From Fidelibacterota bacterium (GTDB lineage Bacteria > Fidelibacterota > Marinisomatia > Marinisomatales > TCS55), in contig PAWC01000008.1 of the NCBI GenBank assembly GCA_002713385.1, forward strand, positions 2,167 to 10,428: 8,262 nucleotides of DNA. Direction: 5' to 3'. How positions within the stretch are numbered: position 1 is the stretch's first letter; each line of letters begins with the position of its first letter. The notes under the pieces are model-generated. The model was not told where the DNA came from and did no database searches. It saw nothing but the letters and a program-made list of their open reading frames with translations. Positions 1 to 7,623 of the stretch are shown one piece after another. The position numbers and the translations under genes are program-made.

Positions 1-215
1 CCGGTTCGGCCCGGCGTTTCGCGATTGGAACCAACGTGATATTGAATCGCTACACCAATGATGGGATCTGATTTATCCGTGTGTAGAATAACAGTTAAGC
101 CATTATCCAGTATATATTTTTCATATTCGATAGTGAATGGGGTAGCGGCGTTTAGGTTACAGCCAATTATAAAAATGGCTACATAAATGCCGGCAAAAAG
201 TGATTTTTTAAACAT
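1..215 (-). CDS. M16-family (insulinase/pitrilysin-like) zinc peptidase, N-terminal part
   Basis: This is the first 71 codons of a minus-strand gene that runs off the left edge. The protein begins MFKKSLFAGIYVAIFIIGC, a basic tip followed by a hydrophobic core, which is an export signal. Residues 16-19 (IIGC) fit a lipobox with Cys19 as the lipidation site; ordinary signal peptidase I cleavage near Ala23-Ala24 is the alternative. From about residue 28 the mature part reads as the start of an M16 domain: YILDNGLTVILH at 34-45, then DPIIGVAIQYHVGSNRE at 50-66, then PGRTG. In M16 peptidases this is followed within a few residues by the zinc-binding HxxEH motif, which lies beyond the window, so activity cannot be judged. 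The likely site of action is the periplasm or a membrane surface. The start is supported by a strong ribosome site and by the signal peptide beginning directly at it. The gene is divergent from lysS. The family call is by recognition of the N-terminal pattern only. Confidence 0.85.
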   Translation of the reverse strand, partial: MFKKSLFAGIYVAIFIIGCNLNAATPFTIEYEKYILDNGLTVILHTDKSDPIIGVAIQYHVGSNRETPGRT

Positions 216-221
216 GAAATT

Positions 222-227
222 CTCCTC
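222..227 (-). promoter_or_regulatory. Ribosome binding site of the M16 peptidase
   Basis: Read on the minus strand, this is GAGGAG, six bases before the ATG at 215-213. It is the strongest Shine-Dalgarno match in the window and fixes the start of the peptidase. Confidence 0.8.
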
Positions 228-405
228 TTACCAAATGAATTGAGTTGTTACACCAAACAGAATATCTGGTCGTTCCTTATATCGACAAAAATTACGCTAA
301 ATGGTTATCCTTACATATGAATATTACAACTTTTCCGGTCCCTCTCTTGTAAATAGTCGTTTGGCGAAAGTAATAAATAAAGAATCATTTAGGCACTGCA
401 AGCTA

Positions 406-411
406 TATATT
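406..411 (+). promoter_or_regulatory. lysS: Weak candidate -10 element for the lysS operon
   Basis: TATATT matches the sigma-70 -10 consensus at five of six positions and would start transcription about 25-30 bases before the lysS ATG. No convincing -35 hexamer lies 16-18 bp upstream (around 383-388 the sequence is AATCAT-like), and the whole region is AT-rich, so a chance match is quite possible. A second option is TTGTAA (347-352) with TAATAA (371-376) at 18-bp spacing. Confidence 0.25.
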
Positions 412-444
412 TAAATTCACCTTCTTCAATTTGTAAATAAAACC

Positions 445-1938
445 ATGTCAGATGAGCACAAAAGTTTAAACGAAATTATTCGCTTCCGTAAAGAAAAGCT
501 GGACACTCTCCGTGAGCGAGGAGTGAATCCCTATCCTTATAATTATAAACCCACCCATACCAGCGGTGAGATCCTTGAAAACTACGATGATTTAGAAAAA
601 AAAGATGTCACCGTTGCCGGCCGCATCATGGCACTGCGCAAGATGGGTAAAGCATCCTTTTTTCAAATCCAGGATATGGGCGGGCGCATTCAAGTGTACA
701 TCAAACGGGATGAAGTGGGTGAAGACGCATATGCGAATTTTAAACTCATGGATATTGGCGATGTCGTCGGTGTTACGGGCTATCCTTTTACTACAAAGTC
801 AGGGGAAAAGTCCATCCATGCCAAAGAATTCACGGTTTTAGCTAAAAGCATTCGTCCGCTGCCAGTTGTGAAAGAAAAAGACGGTGAAACATTCGATGCC
901 TTTGAAGATAAGGAACTCCGTTATCGGAACCGTCATCTGGATCTAATAGTCAATCCCGATGTAAAAGACGTTTTTGTAAAACGTGCCAAGATTATTGCAA
1001 CTATACGTCAATATCTGGATGAAATGAATTTTCTGGAAGTAGAAACACCCATATTACAACCCCTTTACGGCGGAGCAAATGCCCGTCCCTTTTCCACCCA
1101 TCATAATGCACTGGACCAGCAGCTTTATCTGCGCATCGCTGATGAATTATACCTTAAGCGACTGATTGTTGGTGGTATTGACCGTGTCTATGAGATTTCA
1201 AAGGATTTCCGCAACGAGGGTATGGATAAGAATCATAACCCGGAATTCACCATGCTGGAATTTTATTGGGCCTACGCAGATTACGAAGACAATATGAAAA
1301 TAGTGGAAGACATGGTTCGCAAAACTGCTGAAGCGGTGAATGCCACACATGTCACTTGGCATGGTAATGAGATCGACCTGTCCCAGTCTTTTGCGCGCAA
1401 GCCCATTCTGAAATTATTGAAAGAAGCCACGGGACAGGATCTGGGTTCTGCGACCAATGACAAAATGAAAAAACTGTGTAAGTCGCACAATATTGATGTG
1501 GAAAACAATGCCAACTACGGCCAAATGCTCGATGCACTGCTGGACGCACTGGTGATTCCTAATCTGCTTCAGCCCACATTTGTAATTGATTACCCCAAAG
1601 CTATTTCACCGCTGGCCAAAGCACACCGTAGTGGAGACCCTAACCTGGTGGAACGCTTTGAATTATTTATCGGTGGTGCGGAATTCGCCAATTCTTTCAC
1701 AGAATTGAATGATCCGGTTGATCAGCGGGAACGCCTTGAAGCTCAAGCTCAATTGCGAGAGCAGGGCGACGAAGTAGCCCAACTTGTGGATGAGAATTTT
1801 ATCCAGGCGATGGAATGCGGTATGCCGCCTACTGGAGGTGTGGGGCTTGGTATTGACCGCCTCACAATGCTTCTTACAGAGCAGCACACCATCAAAGATG
1901 TAATTCTCTTTCCTGCCATGCGGACTGTCGATGAATGA
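445..1938 (+). CDS. lysS: Lysyl-tRNA synthetase, class II
   Basis: LysS attaches lysine to tRNA-Lys in the cytoplasm using ATP. The 497-residue protein has the usual bacterial LysRS length and is complete. An N-terminal anticodon-binding OB-fold lies at about residues 54-135 (VTVAGRIMALRKMGKASFF). The class II catalytic core follows: motif 1 around 185-203 ending FLEVETP, with the invariant Pro202; a substrate-pocket stretch GGANARPFSTHHNALD at 209-224; motif 2 beginning FRNEG (255-259, with ATP-contacting Arg256) and continuing HNPEFTMLEF (264-273); and motif 3 GVGLGIDRLTML at 465-476, with Arg472. No key residue is missing. The ATG at 445 is the only reasonable start, because an in-frame TAA lies at 412-414 with no ATG, GTG or TTG between. 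It has no Shine-Dalgarno sequence, only an A-rich leader. Its stop overlaps the next gene's ATG by four bases, so it heads the operon with the lipoprotein-export genes. Confidence 0.98.
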   Translation: MSDEHKSLNEIIRFRKEKLDTLRERGVNPYPYNYKPTHTSGEILENYDDLEKKDVTVAGRIMALRKMGKASFFQIQDMGGRIQVYIKRDEVGEDAYANFKLMDIGDVVGVTGYPFTTKSGEKSIHAKEFTVLAKSIRPLPVVKEKDGETFDAFEDKELRYRNRHLDLIVNPDVKDVFVKRAKIIATIRQYLDEMNFLEVETPILQPLYGGANARPFSTHHNALDQQLYLRIADELYLKRLIVGGIDRVYEISKDFRNEGMDKNHNPEFTMLEFYWAYADYEDNMKIVEDMVRKTAEAVNATHVTWHGNEIDLSQSFARKPILKLLKEATGQDLGSATNDKMKKLCKSHNIDVENNANYGQMLDALLDALVIPNLLQPTFVIDYPKAISPLAKAHRSGDPNLVERFELFIGGAEFANSFTELNDPVDQRERLEAQAQLREQGDEVAQLVDENFIQAMECGMPPTGGVGLGIDRLTMLLTEQHTIKDVILFPAMRTVDE

Positions 1939-3140
1939 AGATAGCATTCCGCATTGCCTTTCGACATTTAGGTTTTAAGCACCAGGGCAGTTTTACCTCT
2001 TTTGCCAGCTTGGCAGCCATGGTCGGGTTGGGGTTGGGTATATGTGCACTAATTCTTACCGCATCCGTTCTCAATGGTTTTGAGGATACCATTTCCAGGA
2101 AAATCGCCGGGTTTGATGGGCATATTCGCGTTCAGCATTTCTTATTTAAACCGGTGGTTCCATTTCAAACCAAACTCGATAGTATTCTAACTGCAAGCAA
2201 TTCATCCTTTTCTACTGTAGCTTATATACAGGAAGCAGCCATGGTCCGCAAAGGGCGTTCGGCTGAAGGAATTCTGATCATTGGCCATGGTGAAAATGCA
2301 TTACCAAAAAGTATCAATCAAATGATGCGCAAAGGATCTGCCGGTTTGAATGAGGGCAGTATTGTCATCGGCAGCGATCTGGCCAGCGCCCTCAAAGTAA
2401 AAGTGGGAGATAAGCTCGTTTTAGTCGACATGAAATCCATGGTGACCCTTTCATCCGGCCAGCGCATGAAGCAGGCAGTAGTAAGTGGTCTTTTTAAATC
2501 GGGATTGCAGGAATATGACAAGACTGTGGTCTATATGCCCATCAAGGATGCCCAATCTTTATTTCAATATGATGATAAAGTGTCTGGTTATACTATCAGC
2601 ATTAATAATGGTAAAAGGGCAGAGTTTTTAGCAGCAAGAATTGAGGAGGCGCTGGGTTATCCCCACTATGCCATTACCTGGCAGGAAAAACACCGCACGC
2701 TCTTTAACTGGCTGAACCTCCAGAAATGGCCCATTCTGATCATTTTCGGAATGATCGCCTTGGTAGGCGTGGCCAATATTGTTTCGGCCCTCACCATGAT
2801 CGTTTTGGAAAAAATACGCTCCATTGGTACGCTCATTTCCATGGGCATGGACAAGAAAACAATTCGCAGAATTTTTCTTATCAAAGGTATTTATATTGGC
2901 GTCATGGGCTCACTGGCAGGATTGGGGTTAGCGCTGATACTTGCCGCGATCCAGATCTGGTTTAAACCCCTTTCTATCTCCGAAGATATCTATTTCATGA
3001 GCCACGTCCCCGTCCTTTTTGACTGGACCATGATCGCCATCATTGTTCTCTGCGGTTTTATCAGTTCCATTTTAGCGGCGCTGTGGCCAACGCATAGAGC
3101 ATCATCCATTGAACCGGCCATCGCATTGAGGTACGAATGA
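1935..3140 (+). CDS. lolC/E: LolC/LolE-type lipoprotein-releasing ABC transporter permease (first of two)
   Basis: This inner-membrane permease should, with the next gene and LolD, extract mature lipoproteins and pass them to the periplasmic carrier. The 401-residue protein has the typical topology and length of the family. A short basic cytoplasmic start carries AFRIAFRHL. Transmembrane segment 1 is at about 23-46 and ends in the family-typical VLNGFE (45-50). A large periplasmic MacB/PCD-like domain spans roughly 50-260. Three C-terminal transmembrane segments lie at about 265-291, 315-343 and 362-386. The cytoplasmic EKIRSIGTLISMGM (292-305), between segments 2 and 3, is the FtsX-like coupling region that contacts the ATPase. 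The protein ends PAIALRYE, also family-like. The ATGA overlap with lysS and lack of a Shine-Dalgarno sequence suggest that translation depends on lysS. Whether it is the LolC or the LolE equivalent cannot be decided by eye; a general FtsX/MacB-type exporter is a less likely alternative given the LolD partner. Confidence 0.9.
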   Translation: MKIAFRIAFRHLGFKHQGSFTSFASLAAMVGLGLGICALILTASVLNGFEDTISRKIAGFDGHIRVQHFLFKPVVPFQTKLDSILTASNSSFSTVAYIQEAAMVRKGRSAEGILIIGHGENALPKSINQMMRKGSAGLNEGSIVIGSDLASALKVKVGDKLVLVDMKSMVTLSSGQRMKQAVVSGLFKSGLQEYDKTVVYMPIKDAQSLFQYDDKVSGYTISINNGKRAEFLAARIEEALGYPHYAITWQEKHRTLFNWLNLQKWPILIIFGMIALVGVANIVSALTMIVLEKIRSIGTLISMGMDKKTIRRIFLIKGIYIGVMGSLAGLGLALILAAIQIWFKPLSISEDIYFMSHVPVLFDWTMIAIIVLCGFISSILAALWPTHRASSIEPAIALRYE

Positions 3141-4339
3141 AATTTACCTTTACCATCGCGCGCCGATTTATGTTGGGCGGAAAAGGAGCGGGACCGAGTC
3201 AATTAACAGGATGGATTTCCATTATTGGACTTGCTGCTGGATCGTTTGCGCTGATTATTTCACTAGCTGTATTGAATGGTTTTGAAGAGCGCGTAACAAA
3301 AAGAGTAATTGGTTTTGAAGGTGATTTAAGAATAACAACAGTGGATAACAATTTGAATTTGTCAAGCATACTGGATCATGTACTGCGGGATCAATATGTA
3401 GCAAATGCCCTGCCCTTTCAGGAAAGAAAAGGGTTGGTATCATCAACAAACCAGGAACAGCGCCTGGTTTCATTGAAAGCGATTCCAATAGATCAGTTCA
3501 ATAATTTTTATGAAATCAAGATTGAAGCTTCATCTCAAAAACCAGATGATCGATCTGTGTATATTGGTCAAGTATTGGCCAGGAGACTAAATGTAGATGT
3601 GGGAGATGAGATCAATCTCATGAGCCCGGTAGACTACAGTGGGAATGTTGGTTTACCAAGACGGTTTTCAGGAGCAATAGCAGGCGTATTTAATGCTGAA
3701 GTACTTGATGTTGATGACCGCGTTATTTTTATTCCCTTGAGTCTGGGAGAGCACTTATTTACACGGAAAAAAGGGTTTGATGGTATAGATATAAGACTCC
3801 ATGATTCCGAAAAAGCTGAAGATCTAAAGCGGTATTTCCGTCGGATTTTACCCGGTGGGATCTCGATCAAGAGCTGGGCCGACCTCCATTCAGGATTGTT
3901 CAATGCTATGCGCATGGAGCGGCTGGGTACCATGGCTGTATTGAGCCTTATTGTTTTGGTAGCTTGTTTTAATTTGATGTCCACTCTTGTATTGGTCACC
4001 TATCAAAAGATCAGGGAAATTGGCATATTAAGAACGCTTGGAACAACAGCACGGAGAATTCAGAGCATCATTTTAATGCAAGGTATCATGATTGGCGGTC
4101 TCGGAGCCGTAGTGGGAATTGTGATCAGTTTGATGCTGGTGGCCGCCCAAAATCAATTTGGTTTATTTCCCCTGCCGGAAGAAATTTATTTTATTGATAA
4201 ATTACCTATGGTTTTCAACGCAGTTGACCTGATAGCAGTCATATGTATTTCATTTGTATTTATCCTTATTTCATCCATAGTGGCATCTAGCCGTATCCTT
4301 AAAATCAATCCTAAAGAAGTTGTGTATTTAGAAAAATGA
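3137..4339 (+). CDS. lolC/E: LolC/LolE-type lipoprotein-releasing ABC transporter permease (second of two)
   Basis: This is the second permease of the presumed LolCDE complex in the inner membrane, 400 residues long. It shares its architecture with the preceding gene: transmembrane segment 1 at about 24-46 followed by VLNGFEERV (45-53), a periplasmic domain at about 55-260, and three C-terminal membrane segments at about 265-290, 312-337 and 362-386. The coupling stretch QKIREIGILRTLG (290-302) is strongly family-like. A loop at about 164-177 (PVDYSGNVGLPRRF) sits where the LolC hook that engages LolA lies in Escherichia coli, so this copy may be the LolC counterpart; this is inference. The periplasmic domain is clearly divergent from the upstream copy, so the two are paralogues with separate roles and not a recent duplication. 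ATGA overlaps join it to both neighbours. GAGG at 3128-3131, five bases before its ATG, is a usable ribosome site. Confidence 0.9.
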   Translation: MKFTFTIARRFMLGGKGAGPSQLTGWISIIGLAAGSFALIISLAVLNGFEERVTKRVIGFEGDLRITTVDNNLNLSSILDHVLRDQYVANALPFQERKGLVSSTNQEQRLVSLKAIPIDQFNNFYEIKIEASSQKPDDRSVYIGQVLARRLNVDVGDEINLMSPVDYSGNVGLPRRFSGAIAGVFNAEVLDVDDRVIFIPLSLGEHLFTRKKGFDGIDIRLHDSEKAEDLKRYFRRILPGGISIKSWADLHSGLFNAMRMERLGTMAVLSLIVLVACFNLMSTLVLVTYQKIREIGILRTLGTTARRIQSIILMQGIMIGGLGAVVGIVISLMLVAAQNQFGLFPLPEEIYFIDKLPMVFNAVDLIAVICISFVFILISSIVASSRILKINPKEVVYLEK

Positions 4340-5013
4340 TTTTAAACGCATACCAGATCAGCAAGTCTTACCATAATGGTGAAAAAGAACTCCATGTTTT
4401 ACGTAATGTGGATCTGGAACTGCAGCAGGGAGAGATCATCACAATCATGGGTCAATCGGGTGCTGGTAAAACAACTCTGTTAAATATTTTAGGAACTCTG
4501 GATCGATCTGATAGTGGCTCGGTTTCCATTTGCGGGCTGGACATCAGCCAACTGACGGAAAAAAAACTGTCTGAACTGCGAAATAAGCAACTCGGGTTTG
4601 TGTTTCAATTCCATCATTTACTTCCAGAGTTCACAGCGATGGAAAATGTGTTAATGCCTGCGCTTATCGCAGGTGATGAACTAAATGCCAGAGAAAGAGC
4701 TGATGAATTATTTGATTACGTAGATATGACTGAACGCAGAAATCATTATCCATCACAACTTTCCGGCGGTGAAAGGCAGCGGGTAGCAGTTTTACGTGCG
4801 CTTATATTGAAACCGGGTGTCGTGCTAGCCGATGAGCCAACCGGAAATTTGGATGAAAGCAATGCCGACCGCTTATTAAATTTATTTCACAAAATTAATG
4901 ATGATTTTAACCAGGCATTTGTCATTACAACACATAATCCAAATGTGTCTGATATTGGAAATCGTCGTTTTGTTTTAGAAAATGAAACATTAAATCGAAT
5001 AGATAGTATTTGA
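4336..5013 (+). CDS. lolD: Lipoprotein-releasing system ATP-binding protein LolD
   Basis: LolD is the cytoplasmic ATPase that powers lipoprotein release by the two upstream permeases. The protein is 225 residues, normal for the family, and all ABC motifs are present: Walker A GQSGAGKTT (39-47), Q-loop at Gln91, signature LSGGERQR (142-149), Walker B VVLADE (162-167), D-loop GNLD (170-173) and switch His200 in TTHN. The stretch QFHHLLPEFTAMENVLMP (91-108) is the diagnostic LolD signature and separates it from MacB, FtsE and other small exporters' ATPases. It overlaps the stop of the second permease by four bases (ATGA) and has no clear Shine-Dalgarno sequence, so it is probably translationally coupled. 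No substrate-binding protein accompanies it, as expected. LolA and LolB are not in the window. Confidence 0.96.
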   Translation: MILNAYQISKSYHNGEKELHVLRNVDLELQQGEIITIMGQSGAGKTTLLNILGTLDRSDSGSVSICGLDISQLTEKKLSELRNKQLGFVFQFHHLLPEFTAMENVLMPALIAGDELNARERADELFDYVDMTERRNHYPSQLSGGERQRVAVLRALILKPGVVLADEPTGNLDESNADRLLNLFHKINDDFNQAFVITTHNPNVSDIGNRRFVLENETLNRIDSI

Positions 5014-5035
5014 AAGAGACTATGCACTTCTTAAT

Positions 5036-5041
5036 TTAGGG
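5036..5041 (+). promoter_or_regulatory. clpC: Weak ribosome binding site of clpC
   Basis: TTAGGG, five bases before the clpC ATG at 5047, is a partial Shine-Dalgarno match within the 33-bp lolD-clpC gap. That gap is too short for a clear separate promoter plus leader, which favours clpC being read from the upstream operon or from a promoter inside lolD. Confidence 0.45.
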
Positions 5042-5046
5042 TCAGT

Positions 5047-7563
5047 ATGAAAGAGAATTTTTCCAAGAGAGTCCAGTTGATTATGAAACATGCCAAGGAG
5101 GAAGCTGTACGTCTTGGGCATAGTTATGTAGGTTCTGAACATTTATTGCTGGGTATGATTCGACTCGAAGCTGGACTGGGTGTAAAGATTATGGATATTT
5201 ACGATTGTAACCTTGATGACATGCGGGCTATGATCGAAGATATGATCAAATCATCCGGCGGCACTATGACCCTTGGTCATTTGCCACTCACACGCAGAGC
5301 AGAGCGAATATTGCGCAATGCTTATAATGAAGCGGCTGCGTTGGGTGATTCCGTTGCCGATGACGAACATTTATTATTGGCGATGCTCAAGGAAACGGAA
5401 GGTATTGCTTTTGAAGTATTGAATTCCTACAACATTGATTATGATGGTGTTTTGGAATTGTTGAAGGATGACGTAACAGAGGAAGACGATGAAGACGACG
5501 ACGAAACGCTGCCAATCATTCAAAAAGAAAAAAGCAGTAAAAAGTCCAAGACGCCGGCATTAGATCACTTTTCCCGTAATATTACAGACCTTGCAAGAAA
5601 AGGTAAACTGGATCCAGTGATCGGTCGATTGGATGAAATAGAACGTGTTGCGCAAATTTTGACACGGCGTAAAAAGAATAATCCAGTATTGATTGGTGAG
5701 CCGGGCGTTGGGAAGACAGCCATTATCGAAGGCTTGGCACAACGTATAAATGATAAATCTGTTCCCAGATTACTTCATAATAAACGCATATTATCTCTTG
5801 ATCTAGCATCCATAGTCGCTGGCACGAAATATCGTGGTCAGTTCGAAGAACGTATGAAAACTATCATGGTTGAACTGGAAAACACGGATAATCTCATTTT
5901 ATTCATTGATGAGTTGCATACCTTGGTTGGCGCTGGCGGCGCCTCGGGTTCTCTGGACGCATCAAATATGTTTAAGCCGGCCTTGGCTCGTGGAGATATT
6001 CACTGCATCGGTGCAACAACTTTGGATGAGTATCGTAAGCACATAGAAAAAGACGGTGCCCTGGAACGCCGCTTCCAGAAGATCATTGTCAATCCACCCA
6101 GCCAGGATGAAACGGTCAGAATACTGATGGGCCTTAAAGAAGCTTATGAAAACCATCATAATGTCCGCTACGATGATAGTGCTATTGAAGCCTGTGTGTA
6201 TTTATCAGACCGTTATATAACGGATAAATTTCTACCGGATAAAGCAATCGATATAATGGATGAAGCTGGTTCTAGAGCTCATCTGCACAATGTTAGCGTA
6301 CCCCAGAAAATTATAGACCTTGAAAAAGAAATTGACAAGGTCAGAACCAGGAAAGAAGAAGTAGTTGCTGCCCAAAAATTTGAGGAAGCAGCAAAACATC
6401 GCGATAAAGAACAGAAACTGTTAGTAAAATTATCGAAATTCCAACAGGAATGGCAAGAGCACGAACATTCCAAACCTGAATTAATTTCTGAAGAAACGAT
6501 TGCTGATGTTGTTGCGCTTGTTTCAGGCATCCCTGTGAATAAAGTTGCAGAGTCTGAAACGAATAAGCTTCTCAAAATGAAGGATGTCCTGCAAAAGAAT
6601 ATTATTGGTCAAAAACATGCTGTCACTAGTATATCCAAGTCAATTCAACGTGCTCGTGCTGGATTAAAAAATCCCAATCATCCCATTGGTGTATTTCTCT
6701 TTTTAGGTCCAACCGGAGTTGGTAAGACCGAATTAGCAAAAGTACTGGCAAATTATTTATTCAGTCAAACAGGATCTATTGTAAAAATTGATATGTCGGA
6801 ATTTAGTGAACGATTCTCTATCTCTCGTCTGATTGGCGCGCCTCCCGGATATGTGGGTTATGAAGAAGGTGGCGAATTGACTGAAAAAGTAAGACGCAAT
6901 CCTTATTCAGTTGTCCTTTTTGACGAGATGGAAAAAGCACATCCGGATGTATATAATCTCTTGCTGCAACTCTTTGATGAAGGTGTACTGACAGACAACT
7001 TGAGCCGCAAAGTTGATTTTAAAAATACGATTATCATATTAACATCCAATGTGGGCACAAAAGAAATCGTAAAGGGCAGTACGCTGGGATTTGTTGATCA
7101 GTCTTCAGATCAATCTTATGAAGCTATGCGGGATAAATTGTTGGACAGAATAAAAACAACTTTCAGTCCTGAATTTTTAAACAGGATAGATGAAACAATC
7201 GTATTTCATTCACTGTCTGAAGAACATGTTTTGGATATTATCAATCTGCAATTAGAAGATCTGCGGACCAATCTGCAGCGCAAAGGCATCAAGATCAGAT
7301 TGACGAAATCTGCTTTGAAATTGCTGGTTAAGAAAGGATTTAATCCAGAATACGGTGCCCGACATTTACGCCGGGAAATCCAGAATAGTCTGGAAGACCC
7401 CATTTCTGAAATGTTGTTGGAAGAAAAATATGTGGAGCGTGATACAATTAAAGTGAATGCTAAAAAAAATGTTTTCTTATACACGAAAGCACCAATAAAA
7501 AAAGATAAATCTAAAAAATCAACGCCTTCCATCGATTCTACTGAAGAAGTAAAATCTCCCTAA
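5047..7563 (+). CDS. clpC: ATP-dependent Clp protease ATPase/unfoldase subunit ClpC
   Basis: ClpC is a hexameric AAA+ unfoldase that threads substrates into the ClpP peptidase and also disaggregates proteins. The 838 residues are normal for ClpC. The N-domain holds two Clp_N repeats, at about 8-39 and 85-116, both ending EHLLL. An acidic linker (142-153) precedes a basic patch. AAA1 has Walker [10 protein letters not shown] (217-225), pore Tyr262 in the GTKYRG loop, Walker B LFIDE (285-289) and arginine fingers Arg341-Arg342. The middle region (about 415-460) is a charged coiled coil with the UVR-like stretch [13 protein letters not shown], marking ClpC as opposed to ClpA or ClpB. AAA2 has Walker A GPTGVGKT (554-561), pore Tyr602 in GYVGY, Walker B VVLFDE (622-627), Arg713 and sensor-2 GAR at 770-772. 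A ClpP-docking loop LGF lies at 680-682. The C-terminal tail (816-838) is Lys/Ser-rich and variable. clpP is not in the window. The ctsR-mcsA-mcsB genes that precede clpC in Firmicutes are absent. Confidence 0.96.
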   Translation: MKENFSKRVQLIMKHAKEEAVRLGHSYVGSEHLLLGMIRLEAGLGVKIMDIYDCNLDDMRAMIEDMIKSSGGTMTLGHLPLTRRAERILRNAYNEAAALGDSVADDEHLLLAMLKETEGIAFEVLNSYNIDYDGVLELLKDDVTEEDDEDDDETLPIIQKEKSSKKSKTPALDHFSRNITDLARKGKLDPVIGRLDEIERVAQILTRRKKNNPVLIGEPGVGKTAIIEGLAQRINDKSVPRLLHNKRILSLDLASIVAGTKYRGQFEERMKTIMVELENTDNLILFIDELHTLVGAGGASGSLDASNMFKPALARGDIHCIGATTLDEYRKHIEKDGALERRFQKIIVNPPSQDETVRILMGLKEAYENHHNVRYDDSAIEACVYLSDRYITDKFLPDKAIDIMDEAGSRAHLHNVSVPQKIIDLEKEIDKVRTRKEEVVAAQKFEEAAKHRDKEQKLLVKLSKFQQEWQEHEHSKPELISEETIADVVALVSGIPVNKVAESETNKLLKMKDVLQKNIIGQKHAVTSISKSIQRARAGLKNPNHPIGVFLFLGPTGVGKTELAKVLANYLFSQTGSIVKIDMSEFSERFSISRLIGAPPGYVGYEEGGELTEKVRRNPYSVVLFDEMEKAHPDVYNLLLQLFDEGVLTDNLSRKVDFKNTIIILTSNVGTKEIVKGSTLGFVDQSSDQSYEAMRDKLLDRIKTTFSPEFLNRIDETIVFHSLSEEHVLDIINLQLEDLRTNLQRKGIKIRLTKSALKLLVKKGFNPEYGARHLRREIQNSLEDPISEMLLEEKYVERDTIKVNAKKNVFLYTKAPIKKDKSKKSTPSIDSTEEVKSP

Positions 7564-7567
7564 ATTC

Positions 7568-7609
7568 TGCCATATAGGGCGAAAATAAACCCTATAATTG
7601 CCATATAGG
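7568..7609. repeat. 11-bp direct repeat (TGCCATATAGG) around an inverted CCCTATA
   Basis: TGCCATATAGG occurs exactly at 7568-7578 and again at 7599-7609, with start points 31 bp apart, close to three turns of DNA. Between them CCCTATA (7590-7596) is the reverse complement of TATAGGG (7573-7579), and its CCTATA (7591-7596) also pairs with TATAGG in the second copy (7604-7609). The result is three half-sites in alternating orientation within 42 bp, ending about 15 bp before the predicted dnaK -10 hexamer. As RNA, the centre could form either a 7-bp stem with a 10-base loop or a 6-bp stem with a 7-base loop. I noticed no other copy of the 11-mer in the window. Confidence 0.8.
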
Positions 7610-7623
7610 TTAATAATATATGT

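Larger units (their letters stand above)
216..444. other. Divergent intergenic region between the M16 peptidase and lysS
   Basis: This 229-bp AT-rich gap separates two genes transcribed away from each other, so it must hold both promoters. I see no coding frame with gene-like features, no tRNA, no T-box or lysine-riboswitch-like fold and no strong inverted repeat. Apart from the peptidase ribosome site and a weak -10-like hexamer before lysS (listed separately), nothing in it can be named. On the minus strand a TTGTCG/GATATT pair with 16-bp spacing is a very weak candidate promoter for the peptidase. Confidence 0.7.

Noticed and set aside
216..444. T-box or lysine riboswitch ahead of lysS
   Set aside because: No T-box sequence, no terminator/antiterminator stems and no L-box core are visible. 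The predicted leader is very short.
605..841. 78-codon plus-strand frame inside lysS
   Set aside because: It is an out-of-frame overlap of the lysS OB-fold region with a composition unlike a real protein and no family signature.
3634..3999. 121-codon open frame on the minus strand inside the second permease
   Set aside because: It lies fully antisense to a well-supported permease gene, its product has no recognisable domain, and there is no ribosome site. It is a shadow of the real gene.
7573..7596. Intrinsic terminator after clpC
   Set aside because: The TATAGGG/CCCTATA stem has only three G-C pairs and is followed by ATTGCCA, with no U-run. I keep it as a repeat or hairpin, not as a terminator.
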